A DNA stretch of 30,494 nt from assembly GCA_022452125.1 (NCBI GenBank), contig JAKURJ010000004.1:1-30494 (forward strand), in the 5' to 3' direction. Positions 1 through 6,371 of this stretch are shown piece by piece. Source of the stretch: Candidatus Poseidoniaceae archaeon (lineage in GTDB: Archaea; Thermoplasmatota; Poseidoniia; Poseidoniales; Poseidoniaceae). How positions within the stretch are numbered: position 1 is the first letter of the stretch; each line of letters begins with the position of its first letter. The notes under the pieces were generated by a model. The model did not search any database. It had not been told where the DNA came from and saw nothing but the letters and a program-made list of their open reading frames with translations. A program made the position numbers and the translations under genes.

Positions 1-195
1 GAAGTCCTCCCACCCGTCGGTTATTTCAGACAGCATCAACACTAATCCTATTACTACCCTGAAAATAGCCAACGCCGCTCCAATGCCATTAGAGAATTTG
101 AAAAAAGCATTTTTCCAATTGTGTTTTTCTTCTTCATTCAAGACAGTTGAATGAGGTACTACAGGCGTAGTAAAAACAGATTTTGTTTGTGCCAT
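1..195 (-). CDS. N-terminal part of an unidentified membrane protein (cut by window edge)
   Basis: An open frame runs on the minus strand from an ATG at 195-193 to the window edge without a stop, giving 65 residues. The first 35 or so residues are polar and include an acidic patch (NEEEKH). A hydrophobic stretch follows at about residues 36-55 (IGAALAIFRVVIGLVLML), most likely the first membrane segment, and then an acidic stretch (SEITDGWEDF) at the edge. It lies downstream of the methyltransferase gene on the same strand, after a 173-nt gap, so it probably has its own promoter. No family is recognisable from this fragment. The product could be a small membrane protein of the DoxX or TspO size class, but nothing seen proves that. 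Confidence 0.55.
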   Translation of the reverse strand, partial: MAQTKSVFTTPVVPHSTVLNEEEKHNWKNAFFKFSNGIGAALAIFRVVIGLVLMLSEITDGWEDF

Positions 196-368
196 TATAT
201 TGACTTCATATTCGTGGATTTGATTGTATACAGATACAGGCATCCTGCCCGAGTCTACATGTGTTCTCAATCTAGTAAGGAATTCTATCCCTTGCATGGA
301 TTCATTAAGTTGATTGAATTAATAAAATCTCATCCGGTTTAGCATGTTTGGTAACAAAACGGTAATTT
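196..368. other. 173-nt intergenic gap between two minus-strand genes
   Basis: No RNA gene or convincing ORF was found here. In the minus-strand direction a TATA-like GTATACAAT lies about 26-36 nt upstream of the ATG at 195. This would fit a leaderless archaeal promoter for the truncated gene. The stretch is AT-rich next to the methyltransferase stop codon (minus-strand TTTTATTAATT at about 316-326), which could serve in termination. Confidence 0.3.
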
Positions 369-1064
369 CTATTCTGACTGAATTTGCCTGATTCTTTCGA
401 TAGCGAGAGCACTAACTGCCACTTGTAGGTTGTAGGATGGAATGAAGCCGGGCATTGGTAGTCTGACAATCTCGTCAGCGGCAGCCAGGACTTCCTTTGA
501 TACCCCAGCATTTTCTGCACCGACAACGAGCAAAACATCTCCAGTTAAGTCGGTCTGCCATGGTGCTTTTCCGCCTACATCTTCAGCAACTACGATTCTG
601 CGATTGCAAGCGGCTAGGATTTCTTCAGTCGTTGCATAAACTACAGGAATGAATCTCGTCGCTCTCATAGAAGCTCTTCGAATAGTTCTCCTTTCTTCGT
701 GAGTTTTGCTCACGTTGATGATTACAGCAGTGGCTCCACTCACCTCTGCAGTTCTAACTCCAAACCCTAAGTTTGGAGCGTATTCGACACCATCAAAAAG
801 CCAGATTGCGCCCTCTCTTTCAAAGACTTCTTCAAGTGTTCCTAGAGGCTCTCTTTCGATCAAGGCAAGGAGTTTCTGGTGCCCGTTTGCACTCATTCTC
901 CAGAGGTCGGTAGAAGACCCTTCAACGACTCTAATATCCATAGAATTACAAAGCTCAATAATCTCCGAACAGTCCTCTTCTCTATCCACCAAAACAAGTT
1001 TGATTTCAACTCCTTTTTTCAGAGCATCGAGGACATCCTCTTCGCCGGTGATTTGAAGGGACAC
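369..1064 (-). CDS. SpoU/TrmH-family RNA 2'-O-methyltransferase
   Basis: The 231-residue protein has the two-domain layout of TrmH/RlmB enzymes, which transfer a methyl group from S-adenosylmethionine to a ribose 2'-OH in rRNA or tRNA. Residues 1-75 look like the L30e-like substrate-binding domain (VLDALKKGVEIKLVLVD, then NGHQKLLALIE). The SPOUT knot motifs follow in order. Motif 1 is FDGVEYAPNLGFGVRTAE with Asn98 and Arg104. Motif 2 is LLVVGAENAGVS at 179-189. Motif 3 is LPMPGFIPSYNLQVAVSALA at 202-221. Motif 3 has SYN where SLN is usual. The start is a GTG, since no in-frame ATG gives the full N-terminal domain, and a G-rich stretch (GGGGGTG) lies just upstream. The gene is divergent from the L15e gene, which suits a translation-related role. 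The target RNA cannot be read from the sequence. Confidence 0.88.
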   Translation of the reverse strand: MSLQITGEEDVLDALKKGVEIKLVLVDREEDCSEIIELCNSMDIRVVEGSSTDLWRMSANGHQKLLALIEREPLGTLEEVFEREGAIWLFDGVEYAPNLGFGVRTAEVSGATAVIINVSKTHEERRTIRRASMRATRFIPVVYATTEEILAACNRRIVVAEDVGGKAPWQTDLTGDVLLVVGAENAGVSKEVLAAADEIVRLPMPGFIPSYNLQVAVSALAIERIRQIQSE

Positions 1065-1080
1065 ACACCCCCGAGAATGA

Positions 1081-1131
1081 ACTCACACATGAGTGAATCC
1101 CCCGTAGGGGGGCGAAAAACCGCGTCGCGGT
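1081..1131. promoter_or_regulatory. Three adjacent small inverted repeats in a divergent intergenic region
   Basis: Three perfect inverted repeats lie side by side between the methyltransferase and L15e genes: ACTCA-CACA-TGAGT at 1081-1094, CCCCC-GTA-GGGGG at 1099-1111, and ACCGCG-T-CGCGGT at 1119-1131. They could be operator sites shared by the two divergent genes or RNA stem-loops in a 5' leader. Their tight packing into 51 nt is the main argument that they matter; no binding protein is known. Confidence 0.4.
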
Positions 1132-1132
1132 C

Positions 1133-1140
1133 TTCAAATA
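1133..1140 (+). promoter_or_regulatory. Possible TATA box for the L15e gene
   Basis: TTCAAATA matches the archaeal TATA consensus (TTTAWATA) at most positions. A transcript starting about 25 nt downstream, near 1162, would carry a short leader that still contains the ribosome binding site of the L15e gene. This is a sequence match only. Confidence 0.3.
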
Positions 1141-1184
1141 GGGGAGGCAAGTCGGCAAAATGCTCCAAGGAGTAGGTGATGTAC

Positions 1185-1775
1185 ATGGCTAAGGGACTTT
1201 ACCAGCATGTTCGTGCAACATGGAACAACCCAAAAGCAACTCAATCTCATCAACAGCGCCAAGACCGTATGGTCCAGTGGCGCCGTGAACCAGTTAACTG
1301 CAGAATCGATAAGCCAACACGCATCGATGCTGCACGCCGCCTTGGTTACAAGGCTAAGCAAGGTGTCATTATGGTCAGAACAAGAGTTCGCCGTGGTGGA
1401 CTTCGCAAGGGCAAGGTTCACATGAAGCGTAAACCATCTAAGGCAGGTATCGCAAAGATCACAATGGCAAAGAACACTCAGCGAATCGCTGAAGAACGTG
1501 TTAATCGCCACTTCCCTAACTTGGAAGTTCTGAACTCCTATTGGGTCGGCCAAGATGGTAAGCACAAGTACTACGAAGTCATTATGCTAGATCCTTCTCA
1601 TCCAGCAATCAAGTCCGATAAGGACCTAGGATGGATTGCAGAATCTCACCATCGTGGACGTGCATACCGTGGAAAGACCAGCGCTGGCAAGCGCGGACGC
1701 GGTCTACACAACAAGGGTAAGGGTGCAGAAAAGCTGCGGCCTTCTCTAAAGGCTCGTGGAAACATCGGCAAGTGA
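1185..1775 (+). CDS. rpl15e: 50S ribosomal protein L15e
   Basis: The 196-residue product is the archaeal/eukaryotic large-subunit protein L15e, which binds 23S rRNA and has no bacterial counterpart of this type. Recognisable family blocks include W.REP, RIDKPTRIDAARRLGYKAKQGV, RRGG, QRIAEERVNRHFPNLEVLNSYWVG, YYEVIMLDPSHPAI and the basic C-terminus HHRGRAYRGKTSAGKRGRG. The protein is rich in Lys and Arg throughout. Three in-frame starts lie close together (GTG 1176, ATG 1179, ATG 1185). ATG 1185 is preferred because AGGTG lies about six nt upstream, the spacing used by other genes here, and because the family usually begins MA(K/R). It is probably transcribed alone: a hairpin follows directly and the next gene seems to have its own promoter. 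Confidence 0.97.
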   Translation: MAKGLYQHVRATWNNPKATQSHQQRQDRMVQWRREPVNCRIDKPTRIDAARRLGYKAKQGVIMVRTRVRRGGLRKGKVHMKRKPSKAGIAKITMAKNTQRIAEERVNRHFPNLEVLNSYWVGQDGKHKYYEVIMLDPSHPAIKSDKDLGWIAESHHRGRAYRGKTSAGKRGRGLHNKGKGAEKLRPSLKARGNIGK

Positions 1776-1795
1776 TTTTTGGTTCAAACCGAAAA
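1776..1795 (+). terminator. Possible terminator hairpin after the L15e gene
   Basis: Directly after the TGA stop, TTTTTGGTT pairs with AACCGAAAA (one G-T wobble) around a very short loop. The T-run at its start resembles the oligo-T signals at which archaeal RNA polymerase stops. Weak evidence based on sequence alone. Confidence 0.35.
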
Positions 1796-1813
1796 TTATC
1801 TTCACAATTAGAT

Positions 1814-1824
1814 TAATGTATACC
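1814..1824 (+). promoter_or_regulatory. Possible TATA element for the 249-aa membrane protein
   Basis: The AT-rich stretch TAATGTATACC is centred about 24-26 nt upstream of the ATG at 1843. That is the spacing expected for a leaderless archaeal transcript. No ribosome binding site is seen before this ATG, which fits leaderless translation. Confidence 0.3.
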
Positions 1825-1842
1825 GTGCGTGTATTTCGGCAC

Positions 1843-2592
1843 ATGGACGCACAACAATACTACGAATCTCTCCTCGCCCAAGGCTATACGCCGGAAGATT
1901 CAACGAAATATACTCAAGAACACTATCCTGATTTTGGCCAAGAATCCGCACCAGCAGCCCCTGAACCAGCGGCACCTGTACCAGTTGCCCCGGCGCCAAT
2001 GCCAATGCCAGCTCCAGGTGAAATGCCGGCTCCCGCACCAATGCCAATGCCGGGTGCACAACCTATGATGATGGGAATGCCAATGCCAAACGCTCAACCA
2101 ATGGCAGTTGAAATAAAGGGCCCCAATTCAGCATGGAGAATCATAAATGGTGTTTCTGGAATCCTTTTGGCATTGGTAGTGCTGTACTTAGCATCATCAG
2201 TCAAATCAGATTATGATCAAGCAGTAGCATTCCTAGATGCATTTGGTTTTGATCTAACTGATGACCTTGAATCTTCACTTTCCACAATCTCATTAATGTG
2301 GCTAATTGTTATGGTCGCAGCAGTAGGATTGATCGGTGCCTCAATCTCTCAATTCCTCAATAAACCATGGGCTGCTAAAGCTCTATTCGCCGCAAATGGA
2401 GTATTGATGATATTACTGTTCATAACGGGTTACTTGGAGTATAACTTCGTTCTAGAACTAGACGAGGACATTTCATTATTCGAAACTAATGGATTATTCT
2501 TGAGTTATTGTACAGGAATTTGTTTTGCTACCTTCGCACTGTTCGCTTTCTTGGGACGCACCAAGAGCCCGCCTGTACAATTGCAAAATTAA
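1843..2592 (+). CDS. Four-TM membrane protein with Pro/Met-rich linker, function unknown
   Basis: I do not recognise the family. With the ATG at 1843 the product has 249 residues. Residues 1-31 form a polar, probably helical head (YYESLLAQGYTPEDSTKYTQ). Residues 34-88 are a low-complexity linker rich in Ala, Pro and Met. Four hydrophobic segments follow at about 98-119, 148-168, 179-197 and 215-237. The acidic loop at 120-147 (DAFGFDLTDDLESS) and that at 198-214 probably lie on the same side. The frame extends upstream to 1756 and overlaps the L15e gene, but ATG 1843 is preferred because a TATA-like element sits at the right distance and the upstream residues look non-coding. The short head motif resembles a cytosolic helical segment of the PKD protein in this window (LLMQSGLSEVEAKARIQ). 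This is a weak resemblance. Confidence 0.75.
   Translation: MDAQQYYESLLAQGYTPEDSTKYTQEHYPDFGQESAPAAPEPAAPVPVAPAPMPMPAPGEMPAPAPMPMPGAQPMMMGMPMPNAQPMAVEIKGPNSAWRIINGVSGILLALVVLYLASSVKSDYDQAVAFLDAFGFDLTDDLESSLSTISLMWLIVMVAAVGLIGASISQFLNKPWAAKALFAANGVLMILLFITGYLEYNFVLELDEDISLFETNGLFLSYCTGICFATFALFAFLGRTKSPPVQLQN
1996..2087 (+). repeat. Imperfect tandem repeat coding for the Pro/Met linker
   Basis: CCAATGCCAATGCC occurs at 1996-2009 and 2038-2051, with a one-base variant (GGAATGCCAATGCC) at 2074-2087. The copies start 42 and 36 nt apart, both multiples of three, so copy-number change would keep the frame. The repeat encodes MPMP units of a flexible linker. Confidence 0.7.
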
Positions 2593-2596
2593 TTGT
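2577..2596 (+). terminator. Stem-loop spanning the stop codon of the 249-aa protein gene
   Basis: ACAATT (2577-2582) pairs perfectly with AATTGT (2591-2596) around an 8-nt loop. The TAA stop at 2590-2592 overlaps the start of the 3' arm. It is AT-rich and weak in energy terms. It is listed because three other gene ends here show the same arrangement. Confidence 0.3.
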
Positions 2597-2663
2597 AATT
2601 GTCGAAATTATCCGTTGGGTTCATTGAGGGTCGCTTGCCTCGATGGTTCACAGGAGGGGTTTC

Positions 2664-2921
2664 GTGTTAGGTGAGATGAGCGTTTCACAACTTAATGGAA
2701 AGGAGATTTACCTTCCAGATGGCAGGTTGCTTGGAGTGGTAGGAGAGACCGTCATAGACGGTGCTCAGTTATGCGCAACTCACCTATTCGTAGCAGGTTG
2801 CCCAGATGAATTAGTAGAGAAAGGAGTTCATCTGACAATTCCATGGCGCTGGGTTCGATCGATCGGGGATGTAGTTATTTTACGTTGGTTCCCAAAAACA
2901 CCGATTCCCTACGAACACTGA
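2664..2921 (+). CDS. Small PRC-barrel domain protein
   Basis: The 85-residue product fits a single PRC-barrel, a small beta-barrel fold known from photosynthetic reaction centre H, RimM and many short archaeal proteins. Typical features are the opening SVSQLNGKEIYLPDGRLLGVVGE, a middle LFVAGCPDELVEKG and the closing IPWRWVRSIGDVVILRW. Several starts are possible. GTG 2664 has a strong GGAGG six nt upstream (2653-2657); ATG 2676 would remove only four residues and still keep the domain. It lies nine nt upstream of the RNase Z gene and is surely co-transcribed with it. Some archaeal PRC-barrel proteins act in RNA processing or cell division; nothing here chooses between these. No membrane segment is present, so it should be cytosolic. 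Confidence 0.75.
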   Translation: MLGEMSVSQLNGKEIYLPDGRLLGVVGETVIDGAQLCATHLFVAGCPDELVEKGVHLTIPWRWVRSIGDVVILRWFPKTPIPYEH

Positions 2922-2930
2922 GGTGAGAGA

Positions 2931-4004
2931 TTGAGCCTCGAAGTACACGTTTTAGGGACCTCTTCTGCAAGACCTGCTCAAGGCCGCTCAGTTTCAGGCT
3001 CAATAGTTGAAACGCCCGAGGGGATGTTCGTCGTAGACTGTGGAGAAGGTTTCCAAAACCGTTTGGTAAAGCATCGTTCACAAATGAAAAATTATGCTGG
3101 TCGACGCCTGAAGATGTCTAAGGTATCTGCAATTTTGTTGACGCACGGGCATTTAGACCACACATGGGGAGTTCTACCATGGATGCAAACCATGGCGCTT
3201 GATGGAAGGAAGGACAAATTATGGGTAATTGGGCCTACAACTTCAGAAGTTATCGATGCATTACTAGGGAGTGAAACCGAACCGGAAGTAACTCCTTCGG
3301 ACTTGGTAATCCAGTACGATATGTGGATGGACCTAGGAGCGACAAGTGAAGCACTAGGATACGAGGTCCAATGGGTCCTGGGCGATGGTGAAAGGTGGGT
3401 CAACATGAACGATGGCTCGCAAATCCCTTTGCCGCAACCGATGAAGAAGGTTAAAATTTCAGCGCATAGTACTCAACATACTGTACCATCTTGTGCTTGG
3501 AGAATCTCGCTGGGAGAGAGAAAAGGTAAGTTCGATAGAGAGTCTTCTAAGCACCTTCCAGATGATGTCAAAGCATCTCTAGCTGCCGGCAATGATGTAG
3601 AATACAACGGAGACGTACTGAAGGCGACGGATTTCCGTTCAGATACAATTCCAGGTTTGTCGGTCATCATCTCTGGTGATACTGCAGAACAGGCAATTGA
3701 TTCAGATTGTGATCTTCTAATTCACGAAGCAACCTTCCTTCAATCACATGCGGATATTGCAAATGAACACCTACATTCAACCGCTGCAGGTGCCGCTCGA
3801 ACCGCCGTTGAATGTGGCGCTAACCATCTCGCACTTACTCATTATTCAGCACGATTGGATAGGCATGATGAATCCCTAGCAGAAGCAAGAGAAATACATG
3901 GCTCTGTTGTTGCATTATCTGATGGAGATAGATTAGTATTGAATGATGATTTGTCACTTACACACCTAATCAAATCAGAAGAAGGTTGGACTCAACAGGT
4001 TTGA
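2931..4004 (+). CDS. rnz: Ribonuclease Z (tRNA 3'-end processing)
   Basis: The 357-residue protein is a metallo-beta-lactamase-fold endonuclease of the RNase Z type, which cuts tRNA precursors just after the discriminator base. The motifs appear in order: GTSSARP near the start, VVDCGEGFQNR (34-44), the zinc motif THGHLDH with His72, His74, Asp76 and His77, then His183, Asp250 in SGDTA, HEATF at 265-269, HLHSTAAGAA with His282, and His304 in THYSAR. All expected metal ligands are present. It is somewhat longer than the roughly 300-residue bacterial short form, with extra sequence at about 150-235. The start is TTG, placed after a GAGGTG ribosome binding site that overlaps the stop codon of the PRC-barrel gene. 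The next gene begins six nt after its stop. Confidence 0.93.
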   Translation: MSLEVHVLGTSSARPAQGRSVSGSIVETPEGMFVVDCGEGFQNRLVKHRSQMKNYAGRRLKMSKVSAILLTHGHLDHTWGVLPWMQTMALDGRKDKLWVIGPTTSEVIDALLGSETEPEVTPSDLVIQYDMWMDLGATSEALGYEVQWVLGDGERWVNMNDGSQIPLPQPMKKVKISAHSTQHTVPSCAWRISLGERKGKFDRESSKHLPDDVKASLAAGNDVEYNGDVLKATDFRSDTIPGLSVIISGDTAEQAIDSDCDLLIHEATFLQSHADIANEHLHSTAAGAARTAVECGANHLALTHYSARLDRHDESLAEAREIHGSVVALSDGDRLVLNDDLSLTHLIKSEEGWTQQV

Positions 4005-4010
4005 GGCAAT

Positions 4011-6332
4011 TTGAAAACCGAGATGCTTGTTCGCAAAAACATGAGTCGTCAACGTTTACTCATCTTCCTGCTGGCCGGGCTGTTGATTGCCCCCATGGTC
4101 TCAGCCACAGAAGGTCGAGCAGCACCTCAATGTGCTGAATTCGATCTTTCGGATGTAGTAACATCAAGTTCCGGTGTTTCTGTAGAACCAGGTGCGTGTC
4201 TGATAGTTGATATTGGAGTTAGGAGCCATACAACAACTCTTGCAATTGACATCGAAGTATTGGATGATGCAATGGACGTTTTGATGTTTGACCAAAATGC
4301 GGTTCAAACCTATAAAAACGGCCAAAATTATCGTTCTTCATTTAACGCAGAATCCTCTTTTGAGTCGATGATTGGCTCTGAATGGCTAGATTGGGCGCCT
4401 CCTCAGTCAATTAATGCAAAGAATTGGTACATCGTTTTCGATAATTCTGCCCATGATGGGGATGAGGGACTCGGAGACCAAGGTGGAATGATGTCGCGAT
4501 TCAAACTTCAACTTGCTCCAGCTTCAGTTGAAGATTATCCATTGTTGCATGATACATTCATTTTGCAACCCGGTGAAAGAATCAATTTGGCGTCATTCAG
4601 CGTTGATTCTGGAACAGATTTCTCCTATTGGGCTCACCCACTTTCTGGTAGTGGTGATATGTTCATCCAATCGGATAATCAGTTATCAGGCGACCTCATC
4701 ATTTCCAACACAGGAATGGAAGATTTTGGCGGTCAAGATACGACGCAGATTGATTGGACAGTTCCACAGTTTTTGGACTTGCAAAATCTCAATCTTATGG
4801 TTGAAGCCGGTTTATCAGGACTTCATTTTTCAGTGAAAGCCTGGTTTGACCCAGTCCTTGCACCGGAAATAGTGGACTATTCTAGTTCGACTACGACTAT
4901 CGGTGAGAAGATCACTTTGGATGCTAGCAACACTCCAAATAGCCTGCAGCAATTGCTTTCGTTATCTTGGGATTTAGACTCTGATGGTTCCGTTGATGCT
5001 ACAGGAAATTTGGTAGAGGCATCATGGTCAACACCAGGAATCAAGACGGTGAATCTCACTGCACAATCTCAGTCTGGAGAGACCACAGTCGTGTCACATC
5101 AAGTCGAAGTTTTGGATGTCGAAGACCCAATTGCAGTAATCACGGGGCAAGGAGGTGTGATCGATTTGAATGGAGATAGAAGACTACTGAGGCTATCTGA
5201 TATGGTCTTACAGGCTTCCAATTCGTATGACGACCATGCAATCGCTTCCGCATCATGGAGCGTTGATGGCGAAACTAAGTCAAATGCATCACAATATACG
5301 GTTAGTTGGTCACAGATAGGAACCTATGTTGTTACATTAACAGTCATCGATCCTTCTGGGAATACAGGTTCATCTAACACAACAATTGTTGTTTATGATT
5401 CCACAGAACCGATTTTAGTATCCACGGATATTACCGAAATTACTGAAGTAGAACAGGGCGAAGAAATCGAGTTGAAAATCAAAGCTGCAGACGAATGGGA
5501 TTCACAAGAAGACTTACGATTTACTTGGGACTTAGACCTGACAAAGGATACCAATGGAGATGGAGATTCGACTAACGACGCTGATTATACTGGATCAACA
5601 TTAGCAATTTCATTCGATGAGTTAGGAAAAGCAAGATTTGCAGTTACTGTGTATGACCAATCTAACAATACAGATTTCGAAATTTTCGAAATTCAAGTTA
5701 AAGAGCCACCTAGTGAAGCCGGATTGATTGCGATTGTAGCGATAATTTTTGCAATAATAATCGTTGTTTCTGGAGTCGTTTTGTTTGGATATAAGGGAAT
5801 TCAAAGAAGGCATGCAGTTGACTTATTGATGCAAAGTGGGCTATCAGAGGTCGAGGCGAAGGCAAGGATTCAGAGTATCGCTCGAGGAACCAAATTGCCC
5901 GCATTTGCAAATGCCTTCCAGATGGCTGGAATAACCGATGGTAGTGTAGTCATGTCTGCTGACCAAATGCAGACTGAGGCTAAGGCACAAGAATTTGAAG
6001 CAATTTATGGCAACGAATCTCAACAGGACCCTAATGCTGGGTTTATGCCGAGTCCGACGGTTAGGCAGGTTGACCCAGCTCTAGCTGAAGCTGCTTTGGC
6101 AGCATTTGCTGACGAGCCAGCGAAACCGGCAGTTGCTCCATCTGCACCTGTTTCGGGCAGAGTCAGGAGTGGAGGTGTTTCATTGCCACAAACTGCTAAG
6201 CCTGCATCTCACAGTCTCCGTAGTGAATGTACGGCTTGTGGTAAGCCGTTTTCAGTTAATTTGCCGCCATCTGCAAACAGCGTTGTAGTCGCATGTCCTT
6301 CATGTGGAAGCGAACAATTTGTTGAGCGCTGA
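4011..6332 (+). CDS. Secreted PKD-domain protein, one TM helix, cytosolic zinc-ribbon tail
   Basis: The 773-residue protein starts with a Sec signal peptide (LLIFLLAGLLIAPMVSATEG, about residues 16-35). An N-terminal beta-rich region extends to about 285. Three PKD-like Ig-fold domains follow at about 287-370, 373-465 and 467-567, with typical WDLDSDG and GTYVVTLTVIDPSGN strands. Asp/Asn-rich loops (WDLDSDGSVD, DTNGDGDSTND) suggest Ca2+ binding. A single membrane helix lies at about 572-595 (LIAIVAIIFAIIIVVSGVVLF). The cytosolic part has a helical segment, a Pro/Ala-rich linker and a zinc ribbon with Cys740, Cys743, Cys762 and Cys765. The TTG start has GAGG four nt upstream; ATG 4023 is an alternative. 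It follows rnz by six nt. It probably binds or senses something outside the cell; the ligand is unknown. Confidence 0.8.
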   Translation: MKTEMLVRKNMSRQRLLIFLLAGLLIAPMVSATEGRAAPQCAEFDLSDVVTSSSGVSVEPGACLIVDIGVRSHTTTLAIDIEVLDDAMDVLMFDQNAVQTYKNGQNYRSSFNAESSFESMIGSEWLDWAPPQSINAKNWYIVFDNSAHDGDEGLGDQGGMMSRFKLQLAPASVEDYPLLHDTFILQPGERINLASFSVDSGTDFSYWAHPLSGSGDMFIQSDNQLSGDLIISNTGMEDFGGQDTTQIDWTVPQFLDLQNLNLMVEAGLSGLHFSVKAWFDPVLAPEIVDYSSSTTTIGEKITLDASNTPNSLQQLLSLSWDLDSDGSVDATGNLVEASWSTPGIKTVNLTAQSQSGETTVVSHQVEVLDVEDPIAVITGQGGVIDLNGDRRLLRLSDMVLQASNSYDDHAIASASWSVDGETKSNASQYTVSWSQIGTYVVTLTVIDPSGNTGSSNTTIVVYDSTEPILVSTDITEITEVEQGEEIELKIKAADEWDSQEDLRFTWDLDLTKDTNGDGDSTNDADYTGSTLAISFDELGKARFAVTVYDQSNNTDFEIFEIQVKEPPSEAGLIAIVAIIFAIIIVVSGVVLFGYKGIQRRHAVDLLMQSGLSEVEAKARIQSIARGTKLPAFANAFQMAGITDGSVVMSADQMQTEAKAQEFEAIYGNESQQDPNAGFMPSPTVRQVDPALAEAALAAFADEPAKPAVAPSAPVSGRVRSGGVSLPQTAKPASHSLRSECTACGKPFSVNLPPSANSVVVACPSCGSEQFVER

Positions 6333-6340
6333 AAAGCGCT
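6325..6340 (+). terminator. GAAA-tetraloop hairpin spanning the stop codon of the PKD protein gene
   Basis: AGCGCT (6325-6330) pairs perfectly with AGCGCT (6335-6340) around GAAA, a stable GNRA-type tetraloop. The TGA stop (6330-6332) lies at the stem-loop junction. A second small hairpin, TCGC-GCCC-GCGA, follows at 6345-6356. Together they fill much of the 39-nt gap before the next gene. They may be a terminator, an RNA-processing site or a 5' structure of the next transcript. Confidence 0.5.
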
Positions 6341-6371
6341 GTAATCGCGCCCGCGAGAGGGATGGTTTCAT

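Noticed and set aside
1113..1131. Terminator-like hairpin followed by TTTTT on the minus strand
   Set aside because: No minus-strand gene lies to its right to be terminated; it is better explained as part of the divergent regulatory region.
1134..1565. 143-aa minus-strand ORF over the L15e gene
   Set aside because: Antisense to a highly conserved ribosomal protein gene.
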